DNA from: Candidatus Avoscillospira avicola
Lineage (GTDB): Bacteria > Bacillota > Clostridia > Oscillospirales > Oscillospiraceae
Assembly: GCA_018712245.1 (NCBI GenBank)
Contig: DVHE01000075.1
Location: 1 to 48,437, forward strand
DNA length: 48,437 nucleotides
Direction: 5' to 3'
Part shown: in pieces, positions 24,098-32,582 of the stretch
Layout of the letters: every line of letters starts with the position of its first letter
How positions within the stretch are numbered: the stretch's first letter is position 1
The notes under the pieces: generated by a model
Database searches by the model: none
What the model was told of the DNA's origin: nothing
The model's input: only the letters and a program-made list of their open reading frames with translations
Made by a program: the position numbers and the translations under genes

Positions 24098-24130
24098 CGC
24101 GCCCCGGTCTCAGAACGAGACCGGGGCGCG
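24098..24130 (+). terminator. GNAT gene terminator hairpin
   Basis: CGCGCCCCGGTCTC and GAGACCGGGGCGCG form a 14-bp perfect stem over AGAAC. Almost the same stem recurs at 24333-24362, beside the ppk stop. Confidence 0.7.
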
Positions 24131-24221
24131 TTGCCGTTCAGCCCGCGCCGTGTCAGCAGCCACTGGCGGCAAGTACGGTGGCTGCGTCAAGCTATTTTCC
24201 TTGCCACCCCCTTTTGCCGCC

Positions 24222-24245
24222 GTAGGGGCGCGCATCGCGCGTCCG
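24222..24245 (+). repeat. Single GTAGGGGC hairpin cassette in the GNAT-ppk gap
   Basis: This has the same core as at 17959. The rest of 24131-24332 shows no gene; it is G+C-rich spacer between two near-identical terminator hairpins. Confidence 0.88.
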
Positions 24246-24332
24246 TTTGGGCGCGTCGTCTGGGCGTTTCTTCCGATCAAACCCGCCTCCGTCGGGGTGG
24301 GACGGGAAGGCTTTGGCTTGCATTGAGCGGGA

Positions 24333-24362
24333 GCGCCCCGGTCTCAAACGAGACCGGGGCGC
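24333..24362 (-). terminator. ppk terminator hairpin
   Basis: A 13-bp perfect stem (GCGCCCCGGTCTC with its complement) over AAAC, 15 bp past the ppk stop on the minus strand. Confidence 0.65.
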
Positions 24363-24377
24363 GTTGTCGTTAAACTG

Positions 24378-26486
24378 TCATGATTTTTTCTTGGAGAAGG
24401 CGTCCTTGACGCGGGACCAGAGGGTGGGCTTTCCCTCCACGGGCACGCTGGCGTCGATGGCGTCCGCCATCAGCTGCTTCTGGCAGTCGATGGGCACCTC
24501 GCCGCCGGGAACGTGGCTGTAGCTGCCGTCCGGCTCCAGGATTCTGGCGCGGATATTGTCCTGGAGGCACAGCGAAAGGATGTGGTGGATCTTTTCCTGG
24601 ACGCGCTTGTCGTAGATGGGGCAGGCCACCTCCACCCGGCGCTCGGTGTTGCGGGTCATAAAGTCCGCCGAGGCGATGTACATCTTCTCGCTGGCGCCTT
24701 CGCCGAAGCAGTAGACCCGGGAATGCTCCAGGTACCGGCCCACGATGCTGCGGATGTGGAGGTTTTCCGTCTCCCCGGGGATGCCGGGCAGGATGCAGCA
24801 GATGCCGCGGACGATCATGGTGATCTCCACGCCGGCCTGAGAGGCGTCGCGGAGCTTTTCCATCAGGTCCAGGTCGGTGACGGAGTTGAGCTTGAAGCAC
24901 ATCCTCCCCCGGGGGCCCTTGGCGATCTCCTCGTCCATCAGACGCAAAAGCGTGGATTTGAGACACACCGGCGCCACCAGCAGGTGCTGGTACTGGCCCT
25001 GGAGGTTGCCGATCATCATGTTCTTGAAGAACTCGTTGGCGTCCTGGCCGATGTCCTGGTCGGCGGTGATGAGGGAGAGGTCGGTGTACATGGCGGCGGT
25101 CTTCTCGTTGTAGTTGCCGGTGCCGATCTGGGTGATGTAGCGTATGGTGCCGTGTTCCCGCCGGGTGATGAGGCAAATTTTGGAGTGGACCTTGTAGCCC
25201 TCGAAGCCGTAGATGATGGTGCAGCCGGCCTCCTCCAGCCGTTCGGACCAGTCGATGTTGTTCTGCTCGTCGAACCGGGCCCGCAGCTCGATCAGGACGG
25301 TGACGTCCTTGCCGTTTTCGGCGGCGGTGCAGAGGTAGTCCACCAGTTTGGCCTTGCTGGCCAGGCGGTAGATGGTGATTTTGATGGAGACCACGGCGGG
25401 GTCGTTGGCGGCCTCCTTGATGAGCTGCAAGAAGGGGTTCATGCTCTCATAGGGATAGGAGAGCAGCAGGTCCTCCCGCTGGACCAGCCGGAGCATCTTC
25501 TCCTGGGGCGGGAGGATGCCGGGGGTCTGGGGCGTAAAGGCCGGGTAGGACAGCAGGCTCCGCCGGGCCTCGGAGAGCTTGCCGCCCAGCTCATAGGCGA
25601 AGCTCAGGTTGAAGGGGGCCTTGGTGATGTAGATTTGGTGATGCTCCAGGGAGATCTTGGCGCAGAGGTAGGCTTCCAGCTCCGGGGAGATGACGCCGCT
25701 CAGCTCCAGCCGCACCGGCGCCAGCCGACGGCGCTTGCCCAGGACCTTCTGCATTTTCTCCCGGAAGTCGCCAAAGTAGTCCACGCTCTCTTCGTCGGTG
25801 GTGATGTCGGCGTTGCGGGTCAGGCACAGCCGCACCCGCTCCACGCAGGTGTAGCCGGGGAAGAGGTGATCTAGGTACTCCTGGACGATCTCGGCCACCG
25901 TGAGGAAGCGGACGGTGCTGCCGGGGAGGTACAGCACGCTGGGCAGCACCGACGGGATCGGCACGCAGCCGAAGGTCTCGTTGCCCTTGTATTTGAGCCG
26001 GGCCACCACATGGGGCACCTTGTTCTGCAAGTGGGGGAAGGGGTGGTGGGTGTCCACGATCTGGGGCGACAGCACCGGCGCGATGGATTGCTTGAAATAC
26101 TGCTTGACAAACTTGACCTCGTCGGGCCGGAGATCCTTGAAGCGGAGGTAGTGGATGCCGTGGACCTGGAGCTGGGAGGCGATGTCGTAGAAGCACCGCT
26201 CCCGCTTGGCGTAGAGAGGCCGCACCGCCCGATAGATGGCGGAGAGCTGCTCCTGGGGCGTCATGCCGGATTTGCGGTCCACGCTTTCGGGATTGACCAG
26301 GGAGAGGTCGTAGAGGCTGCCGACCCGGATCATAAAGAATTCGTCCAGGTTGCTGGTGAAGATGGCCACGAACTTGAGCCGCTCCAGCAGGGGGACCGTG
26401 GCGTCCATGGCTTCTTCCAGCACCCGGTCATTGAAGCGCAGCCAGCTCAGCTCGCGGTTTTGTGTATAGGGAAGTTTTTCAGGCAT
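24378..26486 (-). CDS. ppk1: Polyphosphate kinase 1
   Basis: A 702-residue enzyme that reversibly transfers the gamma-phosphate of ATP to polyphosphate. The N-terminal domain opens NRELSWLRFNDRVLEEA, a ppk1 hallmark. The catalytic domain shows IDWSERLEEAGCTIIYGFEG followed by KVHSK with the autophosphorylated His at residue 434 (His435 in Escherichia coli), and the second phospholipase-D-like half has IASADFMTRNTERRVEVACP. I start it at 26486 (MPEKLPYTQ) rather than at the ATG at 26525, which falls inside the promoter-proximal leader; GAGG lies upstream. The length is normal. It is a single gene, divergent from spoIIIAA. Confidence 0.96.
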   Translation of the reverse strand: MPEKLPYTQNRELSWLRFNDRVLEEAMDATVPLLERLKFVAIFTSNLDEFFMIRVGSLYDLSLVNPESVDRKSGMTPQEQLSAIYRAVRPLYAKRERCFYDIASQLQVHGIHYLRFKDLRPDEVKFVKQYFKQSIAPVLSPQIVDTHHPFPHLQNKVPHVVARLKYKGNETFGCVPIPSVLPSVLYLPGSTVRFLTVAEIVQEYLDHLFPGYTCVERVRLCLTRNADITTDEESVDYFGDFREKMQKVLGKRRRLAPVRLELSGVISPELEAYLCAKISLEHHQIYITKAPFNLSFAYELGGKLSEARRSLLSYPAFTPQTPGILPPQEKMLRLVQREDLLLSYPYESMNPFLQLIKEAANDPAVVSIKITIYRLASKAKLVDYLCTAAENGKDVTVLIELRARFDEQNNIDWSERLEEAGCTIIYGFEGYKVHSKICLITRREHGTIRYITQIGTGNYNEKTAAMYTDLSLITADQDIGQDANEFFKNMMIGNLQGQYQHLLVAPVCLKSTLLRLMDEEIAKGPRGRMCFKLNSVTDLDLMEKLRDASQAGVEITMIVRGICCILPGIPGETENLHIRSIVGRYLEHSRVYCFGEGASEKMYIASADFMTRNTERRVEVACPIYDKRVQEKIHHILSLCLQDNIRARILEPDGSYSHVPGGEVPIDCQKQLMADAIDASVPVEGKPTLWSRVKDAFSKKKS

Positions 26487-26534
26487 AGCGATAACCTCGT
26501 TTCCAATCTCCTGGGGAGACCCCATAATACCTTT

Positions 26535-26563
26535 AATATACGGGTTTTCCTGTCATTTTGCAA
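26535..26563 (-). promoter_or_regulatory. Sigma-A promoter for ppk1
   Basis: Leftward TTGCAA (26563-26558) and TATATT (26540-26535) have a 17-base spacer. Confidence 0.7.
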
Positions 26564-26645
26564 GTTAATTCTGCCAGTCTTCTGGCGATTTCTTCCGCGC
26601 ATAATCGGCCCGGGCCGGGAATAGGATGTATGGGAAGTGAAAGCC

Positions 26646-27551
26646 ATGAACAACTTGCAAGGGATACGGGCGCTGTTGCCCGCCTGCTACCAGGTGCCCT
26701 GGGACCTGGGGAACCTGGCCGAGCCGGAGGAGGTGCGTCTGGGGGTGGGACGGCCCCTGCGGGTGCTGGGCGGCGGACGGGAGGCGGAGCTATGGCCTGC
26801 GGCCACCCAGACCCAGGTGGCTGAGACGCTCCAGCGTGCCTGCCGCCATTCGGCCTATGCCCATTTGGAGACGCTCCGCCAGGGCTATATCACCCTGGAG
26901 GGGGGCCACCGGATTGGCGTGTGCGGCTTCGGCGTGGTGCAGGACGGGCAGGTGCAGACCATCCGGGAGCCCACCTCGCTGGCGATTCGGGTGGCCCGGG
27001 CGGTGCCGGGCTGCGCCGAAACGCTCCTTTCGCAGCTGCGGGAGAATACGCTGCTGCTGGGCCCGCCGGGGGCTGGGAAGACGACGCTCCTGCGCGACGC
27101 GGTGCGGCTTCTCTCGGACCGGCGCCGCCGGCGGGTGGGACTGGCCGACGAGCGGGGCGAGGTTTCCGCCGCTACGGCTGCGGGGGCAATGCTGCCGGTG
27201 GGCCAGCGGACCGACGTGCTGGTGGGCGTCCCCAAGGCGGAGGCGGTGATGATGCTGCTGCGGACCATGGGGCCGGAGTGGATCGCCCTGGACGAGATCA
27301 CCGCCCCGGCGGACATCGAGGCGCTGGAGCGGGCGGCTTACTGCGGCGTGAAGCTGCTGGCCACCGCCCACGGCGACGGCCTGGAAGACCTTTACCGGCG
27401 GCCGCTCTACCGGCGGCTGCTGGATGCCGGAATCTTTGCCCAGGCTGCGCTTTTGCAGCCGGACAAGACTTACGCCCTCCAAACGCTGGTCGGCGCGGAG
27501 GCGTCCGGCGGGCGTAGGTACGAGCATATTACCAAGGAGGAATCGCCATGA
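26646..27551 (+). CDS. spoIIIAA: Stage III sporulation protein AA, ATPase
   Basis: A 301-residue secretion-ATPase-like protein powering the SpoIIIA-SpoIIQ channel between mother cell and forespore. Walker A GPPGAGKTT begins near residue 139. LADERGEVSAATAAGAML and a Walker-B-like WIALDEITAPADIEAL follow, then LLATAHGDGLEDL. I start at ATG 26646; an in-frame GTG at 26637 is possible. First gene of the eight-gene spoIIIA operon. Such operons are normally driven by sigma-E; I could not assign a convincing sigma-E promoter in the short upstream gap. Confidence 0.95.
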   Translation: MNNLQGIRALLPACYQVPWDLGNLAEPEEVRLGVGRPLRVLGGGREAELWPAATQTQVAETLQRACRHSAYAHLETLRQGYITLEGGHRIGVCGFGVVQDGQVQTIREPTSLAIRVARAVPGCAETLLSQLRENTLLLGPPGAGKTTLLRDAVRLLSDRRRRRVGLADERGEVSAATAAGAMLPVGQRTDVLVGVPKAEAVMMLLRTMGPEWIALDEITAPADIEALERAAYCGVKLLATAHGDGLEDLYRRPLYRRLLDAGIFAQAALLQPDKTYALQTLVGAEASGGRRYEHITKEESP

Positions 27552-28060
27552 GACTAGCCGGAATCGTGCTGGTGGTGCTGTCCGCCGGCTCCGTGGGGTT
27601 TCGGATCGCCCTGGCGCTGAAGAAGCGCTGCCGCCTTTTGCGGCAGCTGATCGCGGCGCTGCAGCTGTTGAAAAATGAGATCGCCGTCTGTGCCACGCCC
27701 TTGCCCCAGGCCTTTGCCCTGATGGCCGTGGCGGTGGACGGGCCGCTGGAGCAGCTTTTCTCCGCCGTGGCCCGGGAGATGGACCGCAACCGCTGCCTCA
27801 CGCCGCTGATGGCCGTTCGCCAGGCGCTCCGGGAAATCCCGGAGCTGCCCGAGGGAGACGCGGCGCAGCAGACGCTGCTGGAGCTGGCGGCCCGCCTGGG
27901 GCGCTACGATACCGACAGCCAGCTCCAGGGCATCGACCTGGCCCTTCTGCGGCTGACCGAGGAGCTGCACCGGGCCGAGCAGGAGCGGGGTACCAGAAGC
28001 AAGACGTATCAAACCCTGGGAATCTGCACCGGCCTGGCCGTGGCGATTCTGCTGATGTAG
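27548..28060 (+). CDS. spoIIIAB: Stage III sporulation protein AB
   Basis: A 170-residue protein with N-terminal and C-terminal membrane helices and a helical middle, resembling GspF-like proteins. It starts MRLAGIVLVVLSAGSVGFRI, with the motif LKKRCRLLRQLIAALQLLKNEI near residue 25 and the C-terminal RSKTYQTLGICTGLAVAILL. It overlaps spoIIIAA by 4 bp (ATGA), with AAGGAGG just inside. It probably anchors the AA ATPase at the membrane of the engulfed forespore. Confidence 0.95.
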   Translation: MRLAGIVLVVLSAGSVGFRIALALKKRCRLLRQLIAALQLLKNEIAVCATPLPQAFALMAVAVDGPLEQLFSAVAREMDRNRCLTPLMAVRQALREIPELPEGDAAQQTLLELAARLGRYDTDSQLQGIDLALLRLTEELHRAEQERGTRSKTYQTLGICTGLAVAILLM

Positions 28061-28067
28061 GTGGCCT

Positions 28068-28262
28068 ATGGAAGTGGATTTGATTTTCAAGATCGCCGCG
28101 GTGGGGATCATCGTCTCCATCCTCAACCAGGTGCTGGTCCGCTCCGGGCGGGAGGAACAGGCCACCATGACCACCCTGGCGGCGCTGGTGGTGGTGCTGA
28201 TGATCGTGGTGCAGCGGATCGCCGAGCTATTCACCCTGGTGGAGACGCTCTTTCAGTTCTGA
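28068..28262 (+). CDS. spoIIIAC: Stage III sporulation protein AC
   Basis: A 64-residue protein with two membrane helices: IFKIAAVGIIVSILNQVLV, then a SGREEQA loop, then TTLAALVVVLMIVVQRI. The length and loop match the family exactly. Its stop overlaps the next start (TGATG context). It forms part of the membrane base of the feeding-tube complex. Confidence 0.95.
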   Translation: MEVDLIFKIAAVGIIVSILNQVLVRSGREEQATMTTLAALVVVLMIVVQRIAELFTLVETLFQF

Positions 28263-28654
28263 TGGAGACGATGGTGAAGGTGGCCGCCCTGGGGGCGGTG
28301 ACGGCGGTGCTGTGCCTGGTGGTGCGGGAGCGGGAGAAGACGCTGGGGCTTCTACTGTCTCTGGCGGGATGCGCCATTGCGCTGCTGACGGCGCTGCAAT
28401 TGCTCTCGCCGATTTTTTCCGTGGCCGAGCAGCTCCGGGCGCTGTCGGGGCTCAGTACAGCTGTTACCGCGCCGCTCTTCAAGGTGACGGCCATCGGGAT
28501 TCTGAGCCGCGTCGCTGCCGGCGTCTGCGGCGACGCCGGGGAAAAAGCGCTGGAGCGGGCGGTGGAGCTTTCCGGGTCGATCCTGGCGCTGTACGCAGCG
28601 CTGCCGCTGGTGTCGGCAGTGCTGGAACTCTTGGAGGATATGCTGGGAGGCTGA
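28262..28654 (+). CDS. spoIIIAD: Stage III sporulation protein AD
   Basis: A 130-residue membrane protein starting METMVKVAALGAVTAVLCLV, paralogous to AC, with about four membrane spans. Internal features are REREKTLGLLLSLAGCAIAL and KVTAIGILSRVAAGVCGDAG followed by ALERAVELSGSILALYAALP, a conserved family segment. The start at 28262 overlaps the spoIIIAC stop by one base; an ATG at 28271 with a GGAG four bases upstream is the alternative. Confidence 0.94.
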   Translation: METMVKVAALGAVTAVLCLVVREREKTLGLLLSLAGCAIALLTALQLLSPIFSVAEQLRALSGLSTAVTAPLFKVTAIGILSRVAAGVCGDAGEKALERAVELSGSILALYAALPLVSAVLELLEDMLGG

Positions 28655-28655
28655 C

Positions 28656-29747
28656 GTGCGAAAACTCCTGATTTTGATTTTGACGCTGCTGGCGCTGGCA
28701 ATTCCGGCCTCTGCCCTGGACGTGGCCCAGGCCCAGGCGGAGCGGTTCGGCGTCTCAGACCTGGAGCGGGCGGTGCCCGAGGGAGCCAGAGCCTGGACGG
28801 AGGACCTGAATCCGATGGAACAGGCGGACTTCGGCGCGGCTATCGGGCAGATTTTTGAGGACACGCTCCGGGAGAGCGGCCCCATCTGGCGCAGCACGGC
28901 GTCGCTGATGCTCCGGGTGCTGCTGATCGTGATTTTGTGCCTGATGGTGGAATCCGTGGCCGAGGAGCGCACCAGCCGCGTGACGGTCCTGGCGGGAGCG
29001 GCCGCCATCATGGTCTGTTGCGCCGCCGACATGGGGGCGCTGGTGGGCCTGGGCCGGGAGACCATGGAGGAGATCTCCAGCTTTTCAAGCCTCTTGATGC
29101 CGGTGCTGGCGGCCACGGCGGCGGCCTCCGGCGGCGCTGCCGGCGCCAGCGGCCTCTATGCTGTCACCGCGGCATTTTCCGGCGTGCTGATCCGCCTGGC
29201 CACCGGGGTGTTTCTGCCCCTGGTTTATGCCTATCTTGCCCTGGCACTGGTGGATGCGGCGCTCCAGCAGGACAGGCTCCAGGGCCTCAAAGACCTCCTG
29301 GGCTGGGCCATCACCAACGGCCTCAAGGGCGTGATGTACCTCTACACCGGCTTTATGGCCGTCACCGGCGTCCTCTCCGGTACCGCCGACGCCGCCACGC
29401 TCAAGGCGGCCAAAATGACCATTTCCAGCGTGGTGCCGGTGGTGGGCGGGATCATCTCCGACGCGGCAGAGACGGTCCTCTCCAGCGCGGGTCTTTTGCG
29501 CAGCGCCGTGGGCACCTTCGGCATGGTGGCCGTGGTGGGGGCCTTTGCCGCGCCTTTTTGCCGAATCGGCATCTCGTATCTGGCCTTCAAGGTGGCGGCG
29601 GCCCTGAGCGGCGTGCTGGGAAGCCGCCACGGCGGTCTGCTGGAGGCCCTCACCAGCGCGGCGGGCTACGTGCTGGCCATGGTGGCCAGCGCCACGGTGA
29701 TGACGCTTCTGGCCTGCTGCTGCTTTATGAAGGTGGCGCAGCTATGA
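28656..29747 (+). CDS. spoIIIAE: Stage III sporulation protein AE
   Basis: A 363-residue polytopic protein that begins with GTG and a cleavable signal peptide (LLILILTLLALAIPASA). A soluble stretch of about 70 residues is followed by seven or eight membrane spans. Family features are KGVMYLYTGFMAVTGVLSGT and KMTISSVVPVVGGIISDAAE, and GMVAVVGAFAAPFCRIGISY. It is the largest membrane subunit of the SpoIIIA complex. It is one base from AD and overlaps AF by 4 bp. Confidence 0.95.
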   Translation: MRKLLILILTLLALAIPASALDVAQAQAERFGVSDLERAVPEGARAWTEDLNPMEQADFGAAIGQIFEDTLRESGPIWRSTASLMLRVLLIVILCLMVESVAEERTSRVTVLAGAAAIMVCCAADMGALVGLGRETMEEISSFSSLLMPVLAATAAASGGAAGASGLYAVTAAFSGVLIRLATGVFLPLVYAYLALALVDAALQQDRLQGLKDLLGWAITNGLKGVMYLYTGFMAVTGVLSGTADAATLKAAKMTISSVVPVVGGIISDAAETVLSSAGLLRSAVGTFGMVAVVGAFAAPFCRIGISYLAFKVAAALSGVLGSRHGGLLEALTSAAGYVLAMVASATVMTLLACCCFMKVAQL

Positions 29748-30229
29748 CCGGGGCGCTGGGGACGTATCTTCTGTCGGTGGCGGCGGTGGGGCTTCTGGTG
29801 AGCTTGATCCTCTCGCTGCTGCCGGAGGGGCCGCTCAGGCGCAGCGGCACATTTGTGGGGAGTCTGCTGCTCATCCTGGCGGTGCTGTCGCCGCTGGTGA
29901 AGCTGGACGCCGACACCATCGCCCAGGCCATCGCCCGGGTGCGGATGGAGGCGCGAGAGGCCGTCAGCGGCGTGGAGACCGACAACCGGGAAATCCTCGC
30001 CGCCATCATAAAGGAAGACTGCGAGACATATATATGGGACAAAGCCCGGGACATGGGGCTGGTACTGGAGGAGGTGGTGGTGACTGTAGAGGAGGGCGTA
30101 GGCTATCCCTATCCCACCGGCGTCACGATCACCGCCGGCCTGGCGCCTGCCCAGCAGCTGGCGCTGATGGAGTGGATCGAAGAAACGCTGGGGATCCCCC
30201 AGGAGAAACAGGAGTGGATTGCAATGTGA
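29744..30229 (+). CDS. spoIIIAF: Stage III sporulation protein AF
   Basis: A 161-residue protein: two N-terminal membrane helices (about residues 5-25 and 35-52, then SPLVKLDA) followed by a soluble alpha/beta ring-building domain with VEEGVGYPYPTGVTITAG. This domain layout is the same as in Bacillus SpoIIIAF. The start codon overlaps the AE stop as ATGA, and the stop overlaps AG as GTGA. Confidence 0.94.
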   Translation: MTGALGTYLLSVAAVGLLVSLILSLLPEGPLRRSGTFVGSLLLILAVLSPLVKLDADTIAQAIARVRMEAREAVSGVETDNREILAAIIKEDCETYIWDKARDMGLVLEEVVVTVEEGVGYPYPTGVTITAGLAPAQQLALMEWIEETLGIPQEKQEWIAM

Positions 30230-30741
30230 GCAAGGCAGAGAGAGCGGCGTGGCTCCGGGAGAAGCTGCGCAAGGTGGAAGCATACAAGTATCCGCTGTTG
30301 GTGCTGCTGCTGGGGGCGGGGCTGCTGCTCCTGCCCCGGGAGGGTGGCGCCCAGCCGACGGCGGCGCCCGAGACCGCCGCCGCGACGGCGGAGGAGCCGG
30401 CGGCGCTGGAGGCGAAGCTGGAGAATCTCCTCAGCCAGATGGAGGGCGCCGGCGCCGTGCAGGTGGTGCTGACGCTGGAGAAAAGCGCCTCGTATACCTA
30501 CCAGACGGACCGGGAGACCCGGGACGGCGAAGAGCGCCGGGAGACCGTGCTGGTCTCCGACGGCGCGGGCGGCGAGGCCCCCGTGACCCAGGAGACGGCA
30601 TATCCCGTCTACCAGGGGGCCGTGGTGGCCTGCCAGGGGGCGGACAGCGCCCAGGTGCGGCTGGACATCGTGCGGGCCGTGGCCAGCCTCACCGGATTGA
30701 GCAGTGACCGCATTACCGTGATCAAACTGAAACGCAGCTAG
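30226..30741 (+). CDS. spoIIIAG: Stage III sporulation protein AG
   Basis: A 171-residue protein from GTG 30226 (MSKAERAAWLREKLRKVEAY). One membrane helix lies at about 18-36, then an Ala/Glu-rich linker, then a ring-forming domain: LLSQMEGAGAVQVVLTLEKS, a variable loop, VVACQGADSAQVRLDIVRAV and LTGLSSDRITVIKLK. In Bacillus this subunit forms a 30-fold ring in the intermembrane space. The GTGA overlap with AF and an upstream AGGAG support the start. Confidence 0.95.
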   Translation: MSKAERAAWLREKLRKVEAYKYPLLVLLLGAGLLLLPREGGAQPTAAPETAAATAEEPAALEAKLENLLSQMEGAGAVQVVLTLEKSASYTYQTDRETRDGEERRETVLVSDGAGGEAPVTQETAYPVYQGAVVACQGADSAQVRLDIVRAVASLTGLSSDRITVIKLKRS

Positions 30742-30751
30742 GAGGAATAAC

Positions 30752-31309
30752 ATGAAAACCTGGAAACGTAACGCCATCGCAGCCACAATTCTGGTGCTGA
30801 TCTGCGCCGGGGTGTATCTCAACTGGAACGCCAATCAGATCGCGCCGGTGGACTTCACTGAGACGCTCAATGAAGAGCAGGTCCTCAACGACGCCACGCT
30901 GACCTTGTCGGACACCTCCTCCGAGGCCCAGGCTGTCTCTGCTGAGAGTGCCACCGCCGAGGAATACTTCGCCAAGATCCGCCTGAGCCGCCAGGAGAGC
31001 CGGGACAGCGCGGTGGAGATGCTCCAGGAGACCATCGTCTATGAGGACGGCAGCGAGAGCGCCTCTGCGGCGGCCTCCAGCCTGGACGGCATCGTCAGCG
31101 ACGCCCTGGCCGAATCCCAGATCGAGAGCCTCATCATCGCCAAGGGCTTTGAAGACTGCGTGGCCTATATGGGCGACGAGACCATCGACATCGCCGTCTC
31201 TGCCCCGGCGGAGGGCCTGGCCGACGCGGATGTGGCGCTGATTTCCGACGTGGTGACGGCCCAGAGCGACTACACCCTGGATCAAATCCGCATCATCGAG
31301 GTGAAGTAG
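30752..31309 (+). CDS. spoIIIAH: Stage III sporulation protein AH
   Basis: A 185-residue single-pass protein: MKTWKRNAIAATILVLICAG as membrane anchor, YLNW just after it, a negatively charged linker, and a C-terminal domain with EEYFAKIRLSRQESRDSAVE and MLQETI typical of AH. It binds SpoIIQ across the septum and closes the channel. It is 10 bp from AG with AGGAGG. No clear terminator follows before the Asp23 promoter. Confidence 0.95.
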   Translation: MKTWKRNAIAATILVLICAGVYLNWNANQIAPVDFTETLNEEQVLNDATLTLSDTSSEAQAVSAESATAEEYFAKIRLSRQESRDSAVEMLQETIVYEDGSESASAAASSLDGIVSDALAESQIESLIIAKGFEDCVAYMGDETIDIAVSAPAEGLADADVALISDVVTAQSDYTLDQIRIIEVK

Positions 31310-31345
31310 TTACGGCAGAATCTCCAGCTGGGTGGCGAAAGGTGG

Positions 31346-31373
31346 TTGCGTTTTCCTGACTTTGTGGTACAAT
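31346..31373 (+). promoter_or_regulatory. Promoter for the Asp23 gene
   Basis: TTGCGT (31346-31351) and TACAAT (31368-31373) have a 16-base spacer, about 47 bases before the start codon. It would uncouple Asp23 from the sporulation operon. Confidence 0.6.
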
Positions 31374-31419
31374 AAACCATAGATATGCCCAGACAACCAT
31401 GGATACGGAGGTCCCACCT

Positions 31420-31806
31420 ATGAGCGAAAGCAAAGAGTATGTCTCCCAGACGCTGGAGCATGGCGCCATCCATATTTCCGAGGAGGTCATCGCCACCATC
31501 GCGGCGCTGGCCATCCAGGATGTGGAGGGTGTGTACGGCCTGAACACCAGTATTGCCTCTTCGGATCTCTCCAAGCTGGCCAAGCGCGCCCAGGGCAAGG
31601 GCATCCGCCTGGTCATCTCCGAGGACGATGAGATTTCCGTGGACTGCTATATTGTGGTTCTCTACGGCCACAGCGTGGTGGATGTGGCCAAGGCGGTGCA
31701 GGACACCGTCACCGCCGCCATCGAGTCCACCACCGGACGCCGGGTCAAGAGCGTCAATGTCAACATCAGCGGCATCACCTTGCCCCGCGCCGAAAAAAAG
31801 CCGTAA
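31420..31806 (+). CDS. Asp23/Gls24 family envelope stress protein
   Basis: A 128-residue protein starting MSESKEYVSQTLEHGAIHIS with GGAGG nine bases upstream. The Asp23 domain is complete: ISEEVIATIAALAIQDVEGV, then ISVDCYIVVLYGHSVVDVAK and VKSVNVNISGITL at the end. Family members (YqhY and Asp23) associate with the membrane and affect envelope homeostasis and lipid synthesis; YqhY is linked to acetyl-CoA carboxylase. The place after spoIIIAH is also that of yqhY-like genes in other Bacillota. Confidence 0.93.
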   Translation: MSESKEYVSQTLEHGAIHISEEVIATIAALAIQDVEGVYGLNTSIASSDLSKLAKRAQGKGIRLVISEDDEISVDCYIVVLYGHSVVDVAKAVQDTVTAAIESTTGRRVKSVNVNISGITLPRAEKKP

Positions 31807-31812
31807 CCCAGC

Positions 31813-31844
31813 AAAAAACCGGCTGCGGAAGCAGCCGGTTTTTT
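31813..31844. terminator. Terminator between Asp23 and the leftward lipoprotein gene
   Basis: AAAAAACCGGCTGC and GCAGCCGGTTTTTT pair over GGAA. It is a near-ideal intrinsic terminator usable in both directions. Confidence 0.92.
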
Positions 31845-31869
31845 ATCATGACCATTGCCTTGCGGCGGC

Positions 31870-32529
31870 TCAGGTTTCGGAGGCGGAATAGACCAAGTTG
31901 TTGATGGTGGACAGTTTGCCGTTGAAAATCAGCGTGTAGCCGTAGTCTCCCAGATTGACGCTGTTGAGATCAATGGTGGCCAGGGGCGCGTCGGCGGTGA
32001 AGGCGGAGTCCTCCGGATCCTCGGCTTCCGGCAAGACGTCGGCGCCGTCCTCCAAATATGCGCCGATCGTGGTCTCGCTCTCCCATCTGGCGGTTTCCTC
32101 CTGCGCCTCCGCCGGCTCGCCGTACTGCGCCGTCAGCGCGTCAACCACCGCCTGAAAGTCCGCGCTGCTCTTCAGGAGGATTTGCACAAGGCGCAAACGG
32201 TAGGTACCCGGGGCTGCGGCATCCTCGCCGAATAGGAAGGTGGCGGAGCCGCTGGCGCCGAAGCCTTCCCAGTCCTCTACGGCGAGCGCGTATTGGCCTT
32301 CCTCCCCCGCGTCGGGATCCGCGGGCGTCTCCCGTTCCGCCAGGCTGCCGGCGGGGAGCGAGAGGGCGTCCTTGAGCTGATCGGGGGACATGGTCCAATC
32401 CGTGCCGGGGTAGGCCAGCTCCGCGCCGGGGCCGTCGGCGGGGGCCTGGGCCTCTTTCTGGCAGCCGCCCAGGCTCAGAACGAGAGCCAAAGCTGTCAAA
32501 ACGAGAGCAATTTTTCGACAATATTTCAT
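31870..32529 (-). CDS. Lipoprotein of unknown function
   Basis: A 219-residue protein with a type II signal peptide ending in the lipobox LGGC (Cys about residue 23), so it is probably lipid-anchored outside the membrane. The mature part opens with an Ala/Pro-rich linker, then a soluble domain with DWTMSPDQLKDALSLPAG, RLVQILLKSSADFQAVVDAL and TAQYGEPAEAQ. The pattern of an allosteric-looking alpha/beta domain (the QYGEP stretch) is common in small Clostridia lipoproteins, but I do not recognise a family. AAAGGGGA precedes the start. Confidence 0.82.
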   Translation of the reverse strand: MKYCRKIALVLTALALVLSLGGCQKEAQAPADGPGAELAYPGTDWTMSPDQLKDALSLPAGSLAERETPADPDAGEEGQYALAVEDWEGFGASGSATFLFGEDAAAPGTYRLRLVQILLKSSADFQAVVDALTAQYGEPAEAQEETARWESETTIGAYLEDGADVLPEAEDPEDSAFTADAPLATIDLNSVNLGDYGYTLIFNGKLSTINNLVYSASET

Positions 32530-32582
32530 GGTATTTCCCCTTTCTTAACAGCTGTTTCCTATTCTAAAATCTGCATACTCAA

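Noticed and set aside
26564-26645. Sigma-E promoter for spoIIIAA
   Set aside because: A CATAAT near 26610 vaguely resembles a -10, but no matching -35 was found at the right distance.
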